A DNA stretch of 64,000 nt from Flammeovirga aprica JL-4 (GCF_012844305.1 NZ_JABANE010000016.1:1-64000), one strand, 5' to 3'. Shown: positions 8,922 to 18,900, counted from the first letter of the stretch. Made by a program: numbers and translations. The notes: generated by a model from the sequence alone, not told the origin.

Positions 8922-8938
8922 CGCATATGTAAGTGAAA
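8922..8938 (+). promoter_or_regulatory. Shared 17-nt leader motif, copy 1
   Basis: CGCATATGTAAGTGAAA ends 52 bases before the first DUF1989-like gene. A near-identical motif (15 of 17) lies upstream of the paralogue at 14115. It is followed here by the perfect palindrome GAGCTTTAAAGCTC. The motif may be a promoter part, a regulator site or a leader RNA element. Confidence 0.45.
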
Positions 8939-8990
8939 GAGCTTTAAAGCTCAACTAACTAAAGTATTAATAATATAAATAGAGACGAAC

Positions 8991-9935
8991 ATGTGTAATT
9001 CAGAAAAATTAAAAGAAACTTATAATCCTGACGTAGATCCAGTAAAATCATATCAGGATAAGTGTAAAGTCAATTATGATTTTTACAACAAGGTCATTGC
9101 TACCAAAGAGAATAACGAAAGAACGACGATTTACGAAGATATCATTGAACCGCATACAGGAAATGCGTTTCCGGTAAAAGCAGGTCAAACGATCCGTTTT
9201 GAACAACGTCCAAGTTTGCACAATGGTAGAACTCAGATTTTGGATGTACAATTTATAACACCTGACCTAAAACAATGGAGTGACCACTTAAACAATGGTC
9301 CGATTGAAGGATTGAACTTGAAGTTATATTCAGGTGTTTGGACACAAAGTCAATACATGGAAAAAATTGCTACTGTAGTGGCAGATGAATTCCCTTATGA
9401 GTTATTGGATAATAAAGACACTACTCATATGTTTTTTGCGGCGCACTGTTGTCCGGAGTGGATTGAGATGACACATGGTGCAGAGTGCAATGTCAATAGC
9501 TGTCAGGAAAACTTTATTCATGGTTTCAATAGAATTCCTGCTATTCAAGCCATTGAAGACTTGGAAGAAAGAAAAAAAGTGGTGCAGTTCTTTGCAGATA
9601 AAAACGACATCAACATCTTCCAGGGAAATCAATTCAAACAAGATGAAAACGGCATTACTCGTTGTTTTTTATCTCCATCTCCAGCAGTTCCTGATGGTAC
9701 AGGTGTAGAGTTTTATGCTGAAAAAGACTGTTATGTGGTAGTAAGTAACTGCCCTTATGCCGATCAAGCTTTACCTTATCCAGAAGCGAAACCAAATCCA
9801 GTTTACATTAAGGTGGAAGATACAGGTGTGAAGCCTTATTCAGATAATCATTTGAATATCAATCATGGATGGGAAGATAGAATCTATAAGCGTATCTTCT
9901 CAAAAGATGTGTCGGCAAAAGAAATGATAGACTAA
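8991..9935 (+). CDS. DUF1989-like (urea carboxylase-associated) protein, copy 1
   Basis: A 314-residue cytoplasmic protein that resembles the DUF1989 (PF09347) family, known mainly from proteins encoded beside urea carboxylase and of uncertain biochemistry. Features are the early HTGNAFPVKAGQTIRFEQ segment, His152-Cys153 in FAAHCCPEW, Cys171 in NVNSCQENF, NIFQ near residue 205 and Cys254 in SNCPYADQ. These conserved His and Cys residues suggest a metal site. A paralogue at 14165 shares all these motifs. The gene has its own terminator and no urea-metabolism gene lies nearby, so a urea role is not supported here. This copy is richer in cysteine than the other. Confidence 0.75.
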   Translation: MCNSEKLKETYNPDVDPVKSYQDKCKVNYDFYNKVIATKENNERTTIYEDIIEPHTGNAFPVKAGQTIRFEQRPSLHNGRTQILDVQFITPDLKQWSDHLNNGPIEGLNLKLYSGVWTQSQYMEKIATVVADEFPYELLDNKDTTHMFFAAHCCPEWIEMTHGAECNVNSCQENFIHGFNRIPAIQAIEDLEERKKVVQFFADKNDINIFQGNQFKQDENGITRCFLSPSPAVPDGTGVEFYAEKDCYVVVSNCPYADQALPYPEAKPNPVYIKVEDTGVKPYSDNHLNINHGWEDRIYKRIFSKDVSAKEMID

Positions 9936-9954
9936 ATTCTTATTGCTCTTGGTT

Positions 9955-9988
9955 GGTGCTTATTGTCTTAGGACGATAAGCACCTTTT
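9955..9988 (+). terminator. Terminator after DUF1989-like copy 1
   Basis: GGTGCTTATTGTC (9955-9967) pairs with GACGATAAGCACC (9972-9984) and is followed by TTTT. Confidence 0.85.
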
Positions 9989-10155
9989 AGATTTAAACTA
10001 TTTATTTCTTTTAACGTTATAAATCATTGATTTACAATTTATTCTTCAAATGTGCAATTGCTTATAATGAAGAAGCTGCTTTCTATAAATATTTATATTG
10101 ATTTGCTAATTAAAGCATTTAATGGCATCTTATAATAAAATATACTCTTCTCACT

Positions 10156-10710
10156 ATGAATGAAAATATAACTCAATTATTGAACAATAGAACTTTGGAT
10201 GAAAGAAGTGACAAGATTTATCCATTGGTATATGAAAACTTGCATCTTATTTCGGAAAAATTATTTCAAAGAGAGTCCAATAAAAACACACTACAACCCA
10301 CACTTTTGGTCAATGAAGCTTATCTGAATTTAATTGATCAAGATAATATTGAATGGCAGGGAAAAACCCATTTTTATGCTTTAGGAGCAAGAGCGATCAG
10401 AAGAATATTAGTAGATCATGCTCGAAGTAAAAATACGGTCAAGCGAGGTGGAGACTGGAATAAAGTAGATTTTGAAAATGCGATAATTTTTAATCCTGAG
10501 AAAAGTGATATGACTTTGGCTTTGGATGAAGCGATCGAACACCTGAAACAAAAACACGAACGTCAGGCGGAAGTAGTGGAAATGAAGTTTTTTGGAGGAA
10601 TGAAAATGCAGGAAATTGCTGATGAATTGGGCGTTTCTATTAAAACAGTGGAGGTAGATTGGACTGTTGCCAAGCAATGGATCAGAATATTTTTAACTAA
10701 AGAAGTATAG
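10156..10710 (+). CDS. ECF sigma factor of the PF07638/TIGR02999 type
   Basis: A 184-residue sigma factor of the group found next to Ser/Thr kinases, mostly in Planctomycetes and Acidobacteria but also in Bacteroidota. Diagnostic stretches are LQPTLLVNEAYLNL, FYALGARAIRRILVDHAR followed by KRGGDW, and the region 4 helix-turn-helix MQEIADELGVSIKTVEVDW. The stop codon directly abuts the ATG of the following kinase gene, so they form one operon. By analogy with characterised pairs, the kinase may control the sigma factor by phosphorylation; that is inference. It sits between two DUF1989-like paralogues, which are candidate targets. Confidence 0.9.
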   Translation: MNENITQLLNNRTLDERSDKIYPLVYENLHLISEKLFQRESNKNTLQPTLLVNEAYLNLIDQDNIEWQGKTHFYALGARAIRRILVDHARSKNTVKRGGDWNKVDFENAIIFNPEKSDMTLALDEAIEHLKQKHERQAEVVEMKFFGGMKMQEIADELGVSIKTVEVDWTVAKQWIRIFLTKEV

Positions 10711-12993
10711 ATGAGTGATAATTTGCATGAAAAAGCAACGGCGTTGTTTGGACAGGTGATTGATCTCTCAGAAAATCAAGGTAGAGCATTTATTGAAAAA
10801 GAGACAGAAAAGGACAGTGAATTAAGAGAATATACTTTAAAACTGTATCTCTCTTTTTTGAAGGAGCAGGAAAATTTTGGTAACCATGAACCTCAAAAGG
10901 AAGAAGTCACAAAAAGAGAAATAGCTCCTTACAATACTGTTGCTCAAAGAAGCCTTAATCTAGTGGAGAAGATTAGACAAGTACCTAAAAAGAAAAATAC
11001 CCTAATCATCGTCATTCTACTGCTATTTATTTCTACATTTTATGTGTATGCTACTTATATTCGAAATCAGCTGAAAGAAATGGAGGTCAATGAGCACATT
11101 GCCATTTTAAAAGCAAATAAAACAATTCTGAATCAATGGGTAGAGAATCAGAAAATGAAAGTAAAAGATATAGCTTCTTCTTCCCTAGTCCAAAATGCAA
11201 CCCTTCAACTCACTGCCCTTTATGATAAAGATGGCAGTGACTTTTACAGAAGTGATACAGTTACCCTTCGTTCAATCACAAAAAAATTAAGTCGTTTAAG
11301 TAAAAATGAAAACATACTAGGCATTGGGATCATTCATAAAAGCATCCCAATGACGTTGATTAGCACGGGAGTTTTAGACCAAAAATCCAAGTTATCTTTA
11401 TTCAATGGAAAATTATTAGCAGAAGGAGCTTATCCAGTTTATGTGAAAGTGATTGGTGGAAATACTGTCTTTTTTCCACCTATTGAATTGGATAAACAGG
11501 TCTATCATGAACATCAGCTTCAAGATGAATATGTATCAGAGTGTCACTTTGCAACACCCATTATCATTGATGATAAAATAGAAGGTGTTTTTAATATGAG
11601 TCTGGTCTCAAAGAAGACCTTCGGGAAATTGTTTAGAAGTACAATCCACGGCAATTCATCAGAAGTATATGCAATCAATAAAAGAGGACAGATGTTGACG
11701 ACAAGTCGCTTCCTCAAAGAGCTTCAGCAATCAGAAATGCTGGATTTTGATACCACTAAATCAAGTATTTTAAATATTGACCTGAAAGTTCCGAATGGAA
11801 ATGAACAGACAGCGTTATATGCAGACATACATAAAGATTTAGATTCTCCTTCTCCACAATTCAGTGGTACTTTAACTGAGCCTTATATTAATTATTTAGG
11901 CAATAAAGTGATTGGTGCCTGGGTGTGGTTTCCGGAATATCAAATCGGTTTGATTCATGAACAGAATTACAGTGAATTCAATCGTTCTATTTATCTTTTT
12001 GATATTACTTTTTTACTAATCGTTGTTATTGCGGTCATCCTAGGTATGATTGTTATCCGAAGTAATTTCAAATTACATATCCTTAGAAAAAAATACACTG
12101 AACTGCAGGAGTTAGGACAGTATCAATTGATAGAGAAAATTGGTGAAGGCGGATTTGGAAAAGTGTATAAAGGAGAGCATCGCTTATTGAAAAAGCCTGT
12201 TGCTATTAAACTATTAAAGAAAGAATTAAATGGTACAGATGCTTTAGATCGCTTTAAAAAAGAAGTGATGGTGATGGCTTCATTGGATCACCCCAACACT
12301 ATGAAAGTATATGATTATGGGACTAGTGAGGATGGGCAATTCTATTATGTGATGGAATATTTGAATGGTATTTCTGTAGAAAGCATGCTTGGAACAAAAC
12401 ACGCAATCACTATTAATAGAGGAATTCATATTCTGTTGAAGGTCTGTAGAAGTTTAGAAGAAGCACATCTCAAAGGGTTATTACATAGAGATATTAAACC
12501 TGCTAATATTATGATCTGTAATCAAGGCGGTGCTTATGATATCATAAAGCTATTGGATTTTGGTCTGGTGAAAGAGATGAATACAAGTGTCAGTCAGCAG
12601 ACAAAGATCAATAGAATTGGTGGTACACCCATGTTTATGGCCCCAGAACGATTACATGATCCTTATAATGCTGATGCAAGGCAGGATATTTATGCAATTG
12701 GTGCCGTTGGATTGTATATGTTCAGTGGAAAATACATTGTAGAATTGATTTCTCAGAAAATGTTGATGGGGCAAGATTCCATTGATAATTTACTGACTGA
12801 AGATATTTTTAAAGAGGTTTCCCTTCCTCAGAAACTGATTCATTTATTATTCAGTTGTATTAGTTTCAACGTGGAAGAACGGCCAGAAAATATACGAAGT
12901 TTAATAGAAGCATTGGAAGATTTAAGCCAGGAATATCCATGGTCAGAACAGCAAGCCAAAGAGTGGTGGAAAGAATTTGATCAATATTCTTAA
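10711..12993 (+). CDS. Membrane Ser/Thr protein kinase with extracellular Cache-like sensor
   Basis: A 760-residue kinase. Residues 1-60 match the short N-terminal module common in sigma-linked kinases (ATALFGQVIDLSENQGRAF). A transmembrane helix (97-117), an extracytoplasmic Cache-like domain (about 120-428) and a second helix (about 430-450) follow. The kinase domain starts near residue 471: glycine loop IGEGGFGKVY, lysine in VAIKLL near 499, catalytic HRDIKPANIM near 593, DFG near 616 and the APE segment as MAPE. All key residues are present. In most sigma-linked kinases the catalytic domain follows the N-terminal module directly; here a double-membrane sensor is inserted between them. It is transcribed with the abutting sigma gene. 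Confidence 0.92.
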   Translation: MSDNLHEKATALFGQVIDLSENQGRAFIEKETEKDSELREYTLKLYLSFLKEQENFGNHEPQKEEVTKREIAPYNTVAQRSLNLVEKIRQVPKKKNTLIIVILLLFISTFYVYATYIRNQLKEMEVNEHIAILKANKTILNQWVENQKMKVKDIASSSLVQNATLQLTALYDKDGSDFYRSDTVTLRSITKKLSRLSKNENILGIGIIHKSIPMTLISTGVLDQKSKLSLFNGKLLAEGAYPVYVKVIGGNTVFFPPIELDKQVYHEHQLQDEYVSECHFATPIIIDDKIEGVFNMSLVSKKTFGKLFRSTIHGNSSEVYAINKRGQMLTTSRFLKELQQSEMLDFDTTKSSILNIDLKVPNGNEQTALYADIHKDLDSPSPQFSGTLTEPYINYLGNKVIGAWVWFPEYQIGLIHEQNYSEFNRSIYLFDITFLLIVVIAVILGMIVIRSNFKLHILRKKYTELQELGQYQLIEKIGEGGFGKVYKGEHRLLKKPVAIKLLKKELNGTDALDRFKKEVMVMASLDHPNTMKVYDYGTSEDGQFYYVMEYLNGISVESMLGTKHAITINRGIHILLKVCRSLEEAHLKGLLHRDIKPANIMICNQGGAYDIIKLLDFGLVKEMNTSVSQQTKINRIGGTPMFMAPERLHDPYNADARQDIYAIGAVGLYMFSGKYIVELISQKMLMGQDSIDNLLTEDIFKEVSLPQKLIHLLFSCISFNVEERPENIRSLIEALEDLSQEYPWSEQQAKEWWKEFDQYS

Positions 12994-13100
12994 TACATTC
13001 ATTATAAACAAAGTTTTCGAGTATTTTTGGTTTTAGAAATCAGGAGGTTTCTGATGATTTGTAGGAAAGGTAAGACGTAACGCCTAACATTCGTATCAAT

Positions 13101-13306
13101 GGGCTATCTACCTAATTCGTTTGGTAGTACTCCCCGGCCTTGAAGGGAAAAGCGTTAAGAATTTCATGTATTGAGCCGTTAAAAATGATTTTCTTGTTTG
13201 AGCAAAGCGAGTTTAAAATCATTTAGGTGAGAGGAATGAAATTTAGCTTTTGACTTCTAAGCCTTGAATTTTTTGCTTCGTTTTTGTTTCAAAACAAAAA
13301 TGAAGA
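13101..13306. repeat. Structured non-coding block with three palindromes
   Basis: Three inverted repeats stand in a row downstream of the kinase gene. The first pairs CTACC with GGTAG inside GGG...CCCC (13101-13135). The second is a long imperfect palindrome with outer arms at 13136-13166 and 13236-13263 and an inner AAATGATTTT/AAAATCATTT stem (13183-13224). The third is CTTCGTTTTTGTTT pairing with 13291-13305. There is no ORF. Base composition of the first half is richer in G and C than the surroundings. It may be a REP/MITE cluster, an insertion relic or a structured RNA. Confidence 0.5.
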
Positions 13307-13402
13307 AGAAGGAAATTTGGAAGTAGTACTTTGAAGGATTGCAGAAATATCAATTTGTAGTTAGCAATAACTAAGTTTACAGAATACTTATGCATAATAA
13401 AA

Positions 13403-13430
13403 GAGCCAATAAGTAATCACTTATTGGCTC
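13403..13430 (-). terminator. Terminator of the MerC-like gene
   Basis: Perfect 12-bp stem GAGCCAATAAGT / ACTTATTGGCTC with a 4-base loop. On the minus strand it is followed by TTTTATT, about 90 bases past the MerC-like stop codon. Confidence 0.8.
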
Positions 13431-13521
13431 TAACTTTAAAGAATTGTGTAGTATTTAATATATAATAGAGGTAATTCGATTTCTTTTAAATTTTCATTTC
13501 ATACTACATTTCATTTTTTGG

Positions 13522-13932
13522 TCAGTGCTTGCATTCTTTCAAATTCATCAAATGACTGCCTATCAAAACAAAGGACATGGCATAAGAAATAATACTCAAC
13601 CAAGCAGGTTCAAAACCGAAATATTTTGATATCATACTTAAACTATATACAAGGTAACTGCCCCACATTATGTGACTTCTAGTTTCTTTTGAACTGCATT
13701 TTTTTGTAGAAAAGTAAACAGCAATACCACTGACTACAATCATGGATATATCAATTATACCCCAAATATCTAACTGATGAATGTGTTCGTGATGATGATG
13801 TGAAGAATGTGAAATCACAGAACTCCCTATCATAATACCCGATGTAATGATACAGTGTACCAAGCATACAAATGATCCAGTAATTCCTATCTGATCTGTA
13901 TATTTTATAAATCTTTTTTGTAGTAAATCCAT
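13522..13932 (-). CDS. MerC-domain membrane protein
   Basis: A 136-residue membrane protein of the MerC family. The first helix carries the metal-binding Cys23-Leu-Val-His-Cys27 motif (FVCLVHC) typical of MerC, and a His-rich loop (SHHHHEHIH, about 44-52) separates the first two helices. Four membrane segments can be drawn. Related Bacteroidota genes without mer operons are often tied to zinc or other metal homeostasis; no mercury genes are near. It is a single gene flanked by plus-strand genes, with a terminator close behind. No Zur-like site was identified. Confidence 0.8.
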   Translation of the reverse strand: MDLLQKRFIKYTDQIGITGSFVCLVHCIITSGIMIGSSVISHSSHHHHEHIHQLDIWGIIDISMIVVSGIAVYFSTKKCSSKETRSHIMWGSYLVYSLSMISKYFGFEPAWLSIISYAMSFVLIGSHLMNLKECKH

Positions 13933-14114
13933 AGCAATTATATCGTAAGATGAATAATAATAGAGTGATTGACTCCTTTCATATTCATATGCGGTAGAAT
14001 TACTAAATCCCCTATATAAGGAGAAAAATATCTTGATAAGCGATCATTTAAGAGGTGTAATTGATGTGTAGTGTTAAAAAAGGTTAAAGAGATAGAGGTT
14101 TTATAAAGGTCTTC

Positions 14115-14131
14115 CGCCTATGTGAGTGAAA
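14115..14131 (+). promoter_or_regulatory. Shared 17-nt leader motif, copy 2
   Basis: CGCCTATGTGAGTGAAA lies 33 bases before the second DUF1989-like gene and matches copy 1 at 8922-8938 in 15 of 17 positions. Both are followed by a sequence ending AACTAAAG before the start codon. Confidence 0.45.
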
Positions 14132-14164
14132 ACAAAATAAATACGAAACTAAAGATTTAATACT

Positions 14165-15139
14165 ATGACAACGCAAAATGATAGCTATAATGCTGATATC
14201 GATCCAGTAGAACAATTTGCAAGAGGTGTAAAACCAAATGTTGAATTTTATGAAAAAGTAAGAGCTACAAAAACTGAGAATACAAGAACTCTTGTATATG
14301 AAGATGTTTTAGAAAAACACACAGGGAACTCTTTCTATGCAAAAGCGGGTCAGGTCATCAGAATTGAGCAACGTCCTCACCAACATAATGGTAGAACACA
14401 AATTGCGGATATCTTATTCTTCACTCCTGATTTAGAGCAGTGGTCAGATCACTTAAGTACTACAGCAGTAGCAGGTTTTTCTCCTACAATCTACGGTTCA
14501 CTTTGGACGCAAAGTAAGTTCATGGAAAAAATCGTAACACTCGTTGAAGATGAGTACCCTTATGAATTACTAGAAGATCGTGATAATGGGATGAAAGTCA
14601 ATCATATGTTCTTTGCTGCACACTGTAGTCCAGAATATAACATGTGTGCTTACGGTAACGATGCTGTTAACATGAACAGCTGTCATGAAAACTTCATCCA
14701 AGCTTTAAATAGACTTCCAGCGATTGCTGCTATTGAAGATGAAGCAGAAAGAATCAAAAAAGTACAATTCTTGGCAGATAGAAATGATTTGAACATCTTC
14801 CAGCCTAACCAAATCATTCCTGACGAAGAAGGTGTGACGAGAGGCAAAATGTTCTTAAGCCCATCAGTTCCAGACGGTACAGCGATTGAGTTCTACTGTG
14901 AAAAAGATTTATACTTAGTAGCAAGTAACTGTCCGTATGCAGATCAGAACTTACCGTTCCATTTAGCAGATCCAAACCCAATCTATATTCAAGTCTTCGA
15001 AACTGGTATTGAGCCTGAAACTCAAGATCACTTGAAAATGGTGAAAGGTAAAGAGTGGGAGAAGAAAATTTATAACAAATTCAATAAAGGTGAAAAAGAT
15101 ATCTCAGTAAGAACGCCGGAGAGCTTCAACAACCTTTAA
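14165..15139 (+). CDS. DUF1989-like (urea carboxylase-associated) protein, copy 2
   Basis: A 324-residue paralogue of the protein encoded at 8991. It keeps the same landmarks: HTGNSFYAKAGQVIRIEQR, His153-Cys154 in FAAHCSPEY, Cys173 in NMNSCHENF, NIFQPNQ and Cys256 in SNCPYADQ. It has fewer extra cysteines than copy 1, so those three positions are the likely functional ones, perhaps binding a metal. The shared leader motif suggests the two genes answer to the same signal. The ECF sigma/kinase operon and a MerC-like gene lie between them. Enzymatic role unknown. Confidence 0.75.
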   Translation: MTTQNDSYNADIDPVEQFARGVKPNVEFYEKVRATKTENTRTLVYEDVLEKHTGNSFYAKAGQVIRIEQRPHQHNGRTQIADILFFTPDLEQWSDHLSTTAVAGFSPTIYGSLWTQSKFMEKIVTLVEDEYPYELLEDRDNGMKVNHMFFAAHCSPEYNMCAYGNDAVNMNSCHENFIQALNRLPAIAAIEDEAERIKKVQFLADRNDLNIFQPNQIIPDEEGVTRGKMFLSPSVPDGTAIEFYCEKDLYLVASNCPYADQNLPFHLADPNPIYIQVFETGIEPETQDHLKMVKGKEWEKKIYNKFNKGEKDISVRTPESFNNL

Positions 15140-15148
15140 TAAATAATT

Positions 15149-15176
15149 GGGAAAGGATGCACTCGTTTCCCTTTTT
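15149..15176 (+). terminator. Terminator after DUF1989-like copy 2
   Basis: GGGAAA (15149-15154) and TTTCCC (15166-15171) enclose a short loop and are followed by a run of T. Confidence 0.75.
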
Positions 15177-15177
15177 C

Positions 15178-15249
15178 AAGCATGTTTGGGACATTTTAAT
15201 TGTACAATTACTGAGGTGATTTTACCAGACTAATGGACTGAACATGCTT
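15178..15249. repeat. 72-bp element with GCATGTT inverted ends
   Basis: AAGCATGTT (15178-15186) and AACATGCTT (15241-15249) are perfect 9-bp inverted arms. The palindrome TAATTGTACAATTA sits in the middle at 15197-15210. The left end continues TTGGGA and so resembles the ends of the 227-413 element. Confidence 0.4.
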
Positions 15250-15283
15250 GCTTTTATTTTTATTTCCAACTAAAAAAATAATC

Positions 15284-15784
15284 ATGAAAACATCATTAAA
15301 AAGTAAAATTGGTTTAGGCATTATCGTGCTGGGCGTTATTTTTCCTGTATTTTCTGTTATCGTTCCTTTCTTAGGACTGAGTAAAGGTATGACGGCTACC
15401 ATTATTACATTGATGGTGGTGGGTGCTCCTGAGGTTTGTTTATTAGTAGGAGGAATATTAGCAGGAAAAGAAGGTGTGGATTTGGTAAAAGGAAAAATCA
15501 AGAAAATGCTTGGTTTACCGGCAGAAGAATATCCAGCGACATCAACTCAATACAAAATAGGTGTAGGCTGTATCATTGCGTGGTTTATCATCACAGTAGC
15601 TTCAGGGTATTTGCCCAACATCTTTGAAGATCCGTTTGTCAAAGACAATCTGCTCTATCTATCCATCGGGACTGATATATTATTAATTCTTGGAGTATTT
15701 GCTTTTGGAGGCAACCAAATGATTACAAAGCTCGGAGAGGCATTTCGTTGGCAACCGTGGGTGTTGCCTGAAAAAGAAAAATAA
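15284..15784 (+). CDS. Small membrane protein, transporter-suffix-domain-like
   Basis: A 166-residue protein with four predicted membrane helices arranged in two pairs. The first pair (GLGIIVLGVIFPVFSVIVPF and the VVGAPEVCLLVGGILAGKEG segment) resembles the small transporter suffix domain family, whose signature ends in a GKEG motif before a basic loop. The second pair (about 95-160) is less conserved. I place the start at the ATG at 15284, because an upstream in-frame ATG at 15248 would put charged and odd residues in front of a normal MKTSLKSK start and overlap the inverted-repeat element region. Function unknown. Confidence 0.65.
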   Translation: MKTSLKSKIGLGIIVLGVIFPVFSVIVPFLGLSKGMTATIITLMVVGAPEVCLLVGGILAGKEGVDLVKGKIKKMLGLPAEEYPATSTQYKIGVGCIIAWFIITVASGYLPNIFEDPFVKDNLLYLSIGTDILLILGVFAFGGNQMITKLGEAFRWQPWVLPEKEK

Positions 15785-15801
15785 TGAGTGAGATGTATTA
15801 G

Positions 15802-15834
15802 AGAGTGTCTATTTCCTAAGTAGATGCTCTTTTT
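15802..15834 (+). terminator. Terminator after the small membrane protein gene
   Basis: AGAGTGTCTA (15802-15811) pairs with TAGATGCTCT (15821-15830) through two G-U wobbles, and five T follow. Confidence 0.7.
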
Positions 15835-15896
15835 AAATAATTGAGAGACTTACTATTTTTCTTTGATGAACTTAACAGAGAATGTTTGAATAAAAT

Positions 15897-15950
15897 AAAA
15901 AAGTAAGTGGTCGAAAATTCTTTTTAGCTTTTTCAATCACTTACTTTTTT
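15897..15950. terminator. Bidirectional terminator hairpin
   Basis: AAAGTAAGTG (15900-15909) pairs with CACTTACTTTTTT (15938-15950). Runs of A and T on both sides suit either direction. It should end the large minus-strand transporter fusion gene that stops at 15977. Confidence 0.7.
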
Positions 15951-15976
15951 ATATCTTCTGATTTTAAAAACAGAAG

Positions 15977-18900
15977 CTAGTTTTTCGAATAATTACTTTG
16001 GCTTCTGATGCGTTGTCCTAAAGTTTTTAAGATACCCTGCATCAAACTTCTTCTATACCCCATCAGTGCTAAGAAATCATCTTGTTCGATAGTCATCAAA
16101 ACAGAATCTTTTGTAGTAGTAGCAGAAAGTGATCTTGGAGAAGAGTCTAATAAACTCAAGTCTCCAAACAGGTCACGGTTCATCAAGGTATTAAATGTAA
16201 AACCGCCATCATGTAATTTCACTTCCCCTTCATAGATGATGTACATTTCTCTACTCTCCTCTCCTTTTCTGAAAATAGCGGTATCCCTTGGTACTCTCAC
16301 CTCATGCATAATACTGGCAATATCTACGAGAATATGTTCAGGTATCTCTCTGAATAAAGTGGTAGAACGCAGTAAAATTACTTTTTCGAGTTCCAGCAAT
16401 GGTTTTGTTCCTTCATTTAATATGCCCATAAGCCAATCTTTTCTTTCTGTTGTAACCAATTCATCCAATGATTTCGACACTGGTAAATCTTGATAATCTT
16501 CTATTCTTTTTAAACTGATCAAAGCCGGTTCAATCAGTTTGATGTCATCTTTATTCAGTATTTGACCGATGTATTTCATTAAGCTTGGAGACATTGCGTC
16601 ACGGATACTGATCAATGCTGTAATCTTAGTCCAAGTTGTAAATAAAGGACGATTAAAACTGTAAGGCCTGATAATACCTAAAGTAATACTTAATGGATCA
16701 ACGAGATTGGATGAATAATAATCACCCAACTTCTGCATCTTCATTTCCAAACTATAATAACCCAATACTATAATCAGTTTTTGATAGATGGATGAAGGCA
16801 GAGTCTTCCATAGGTTCTTTTCAATCTCCGCATTCTGCAAAATCATTTCCTGATCAGTATATTCAAAAAGACGGTTGCTGAATGAAGTCAGTTTAAAAAG
16901 CTGATCTCCCTTTCCTGCAATCATGAACTCCTGAATCATTCGGATTCCTTCTTCAATCAGCAACATTTCATCTTCCAATGCTTTAGAAAGCATAGCCCGG
17001 AAAGGTTTTTCATGTTTTAATACCACTATTGCATTGCAAAGCCAGTAATAATTCTGGAAAAAACGTTCCAAGTGCTTATTCAATACCTGAAAATCGGCAT
17101 CTGTTTTTGGTCTGTATTTTAATCTTTTGAGGGCATTGTAAGCGGCCATTCTCATAAAAGGCCATGGATAATCAACCAACTGCCATAAGATTTCATAGGA
17201 TTTAGGCGTATCAATTTTACCCATTACTTTACAGAGCGTAATCAGGTAAATATCCTCTCTCCTTTTATTGACGAACAATTCATTTTCAATAATATCTAAA
17301 CAATCTTCACCGTATTGAATCAATGTTCTCAATACCGTGTCATTGAATTTATTTTCTTTCAGAAGATTAATCAGCAAAGGAATATGCATTGGGCTTTTAA
17401 CAATGCCAGCAATTTTTATCCCTTCCTTGATTAATAAATCATCACCTCCAATAATAGCATCAAAAATATAGGATTCACTTTCAGAAGGAGAAACCTTGGC
17501 AAGTATTTTCAAGGCGAAAACCTTTTGGTGAGGGTCTTCAGACTTTAGAGTATTCTTAATATAATTGAGGGCAATTTCCCTTTGTTCTTCTGATTCTGAG
17601 GATAACAGTCCATATAAAGCACCTTTTCTGATCTCAGAATTTTCATTATCAATCAGATCAATCACTTCTTTGATAAAAGCAGGATCACTTTTGCAAGTAC
17701 TGATGATCGCCTTTTTTCTCACCCTTGGATCAGGATCTTTTAGAGCAAGCGTTTTAATGGCCTCTTCGATCTTGGGTGTTTTGATTTCCTCATTAAAAGT
17801 GATGGAAAAATAACGGACCACTTCTTCTGGATGACGAAGCATATGCAATAGTACCGTTTCATTTTTCTTAGGATTAATCATCGTATTGGCCTCCAACGCA
17901 TAAATCACATCTTCTGGACGATTAGAAATCAATTTATTGACTAGCAGACGGTTTACCTCTTGATCGTGCGTAGCTATTTCATAACTTTCAATATCCCTAA
18001 GCAAAAATGCTCGGCGTATAATTACTCTATAATCTCTGGAAACAATTTTGGCACAAAGCCACCAAGCCAGCAAAATTGTTACAGTTAGCCATACGATAAG
18101 AGGTCCTTCCCTAGAAGGTGTATCGGCATCAATAATCCATAAGAAAAAGCCTGAAAGTACCAGTCCCAATGAACCGAAAAAGCCTCTTAAAATCCCGAAC
18201 GTAAAACCTCTGTGTTTCTTTTGAATAGGTCGGAGTAAGGAAGGTGTCACTGTCGTTAAAATGATATTTCTTGTCATGATAAAGACAATAGCCACCAAAG
18301 TGAGCATTATAGGAACCTGTCTAGGGCTGAATCTTAATACTAAAAAGGTCAGCACAACAATACACAACAAGATAAGAGGCGGTATGGTAAGTAGTTTTTT
18401 GATACCGATATCTTGCAGTTTTCTCGAAGAGAAGAAAGGCGTAATTGTAGCTACAATAGCATAAGAAATGATCAACAAGAGGGCTAAAGCAATTAATCCT
18501 TTTTGAGGTGTATAAAGCGAAACCCTTAGGTCAATCATAAAGAAAAATTCTACAATACCCCATACACAGGCCATACATACGGTCAGCAATCCTAGTTTTA
18601 ATACATAAGGATTGGAAATACCAAAAGCCCAGAAACTGTCGGGTGTGAATTTTCTTGACGGTCGGGTAACTTTATCGTGATATTCTTCTAATTGATCGTC
18701 AATATTGTTATTCTTCAGCGACTGCCAAAGTCCCCACCCTGATAAAAGGTAAAGGGGAATAGCCCAAAAAGCCATGACTGACAAACTGAATAAATTGGAA
18801 CCTACAAGTATGATGACGAAACCAGTCAGTTTGGCAAATACTTTAAAAGATTTAGCCTGTTCCAGTACTTTTCTTCTTTCCGGTGTATTAGAATAGTTTT

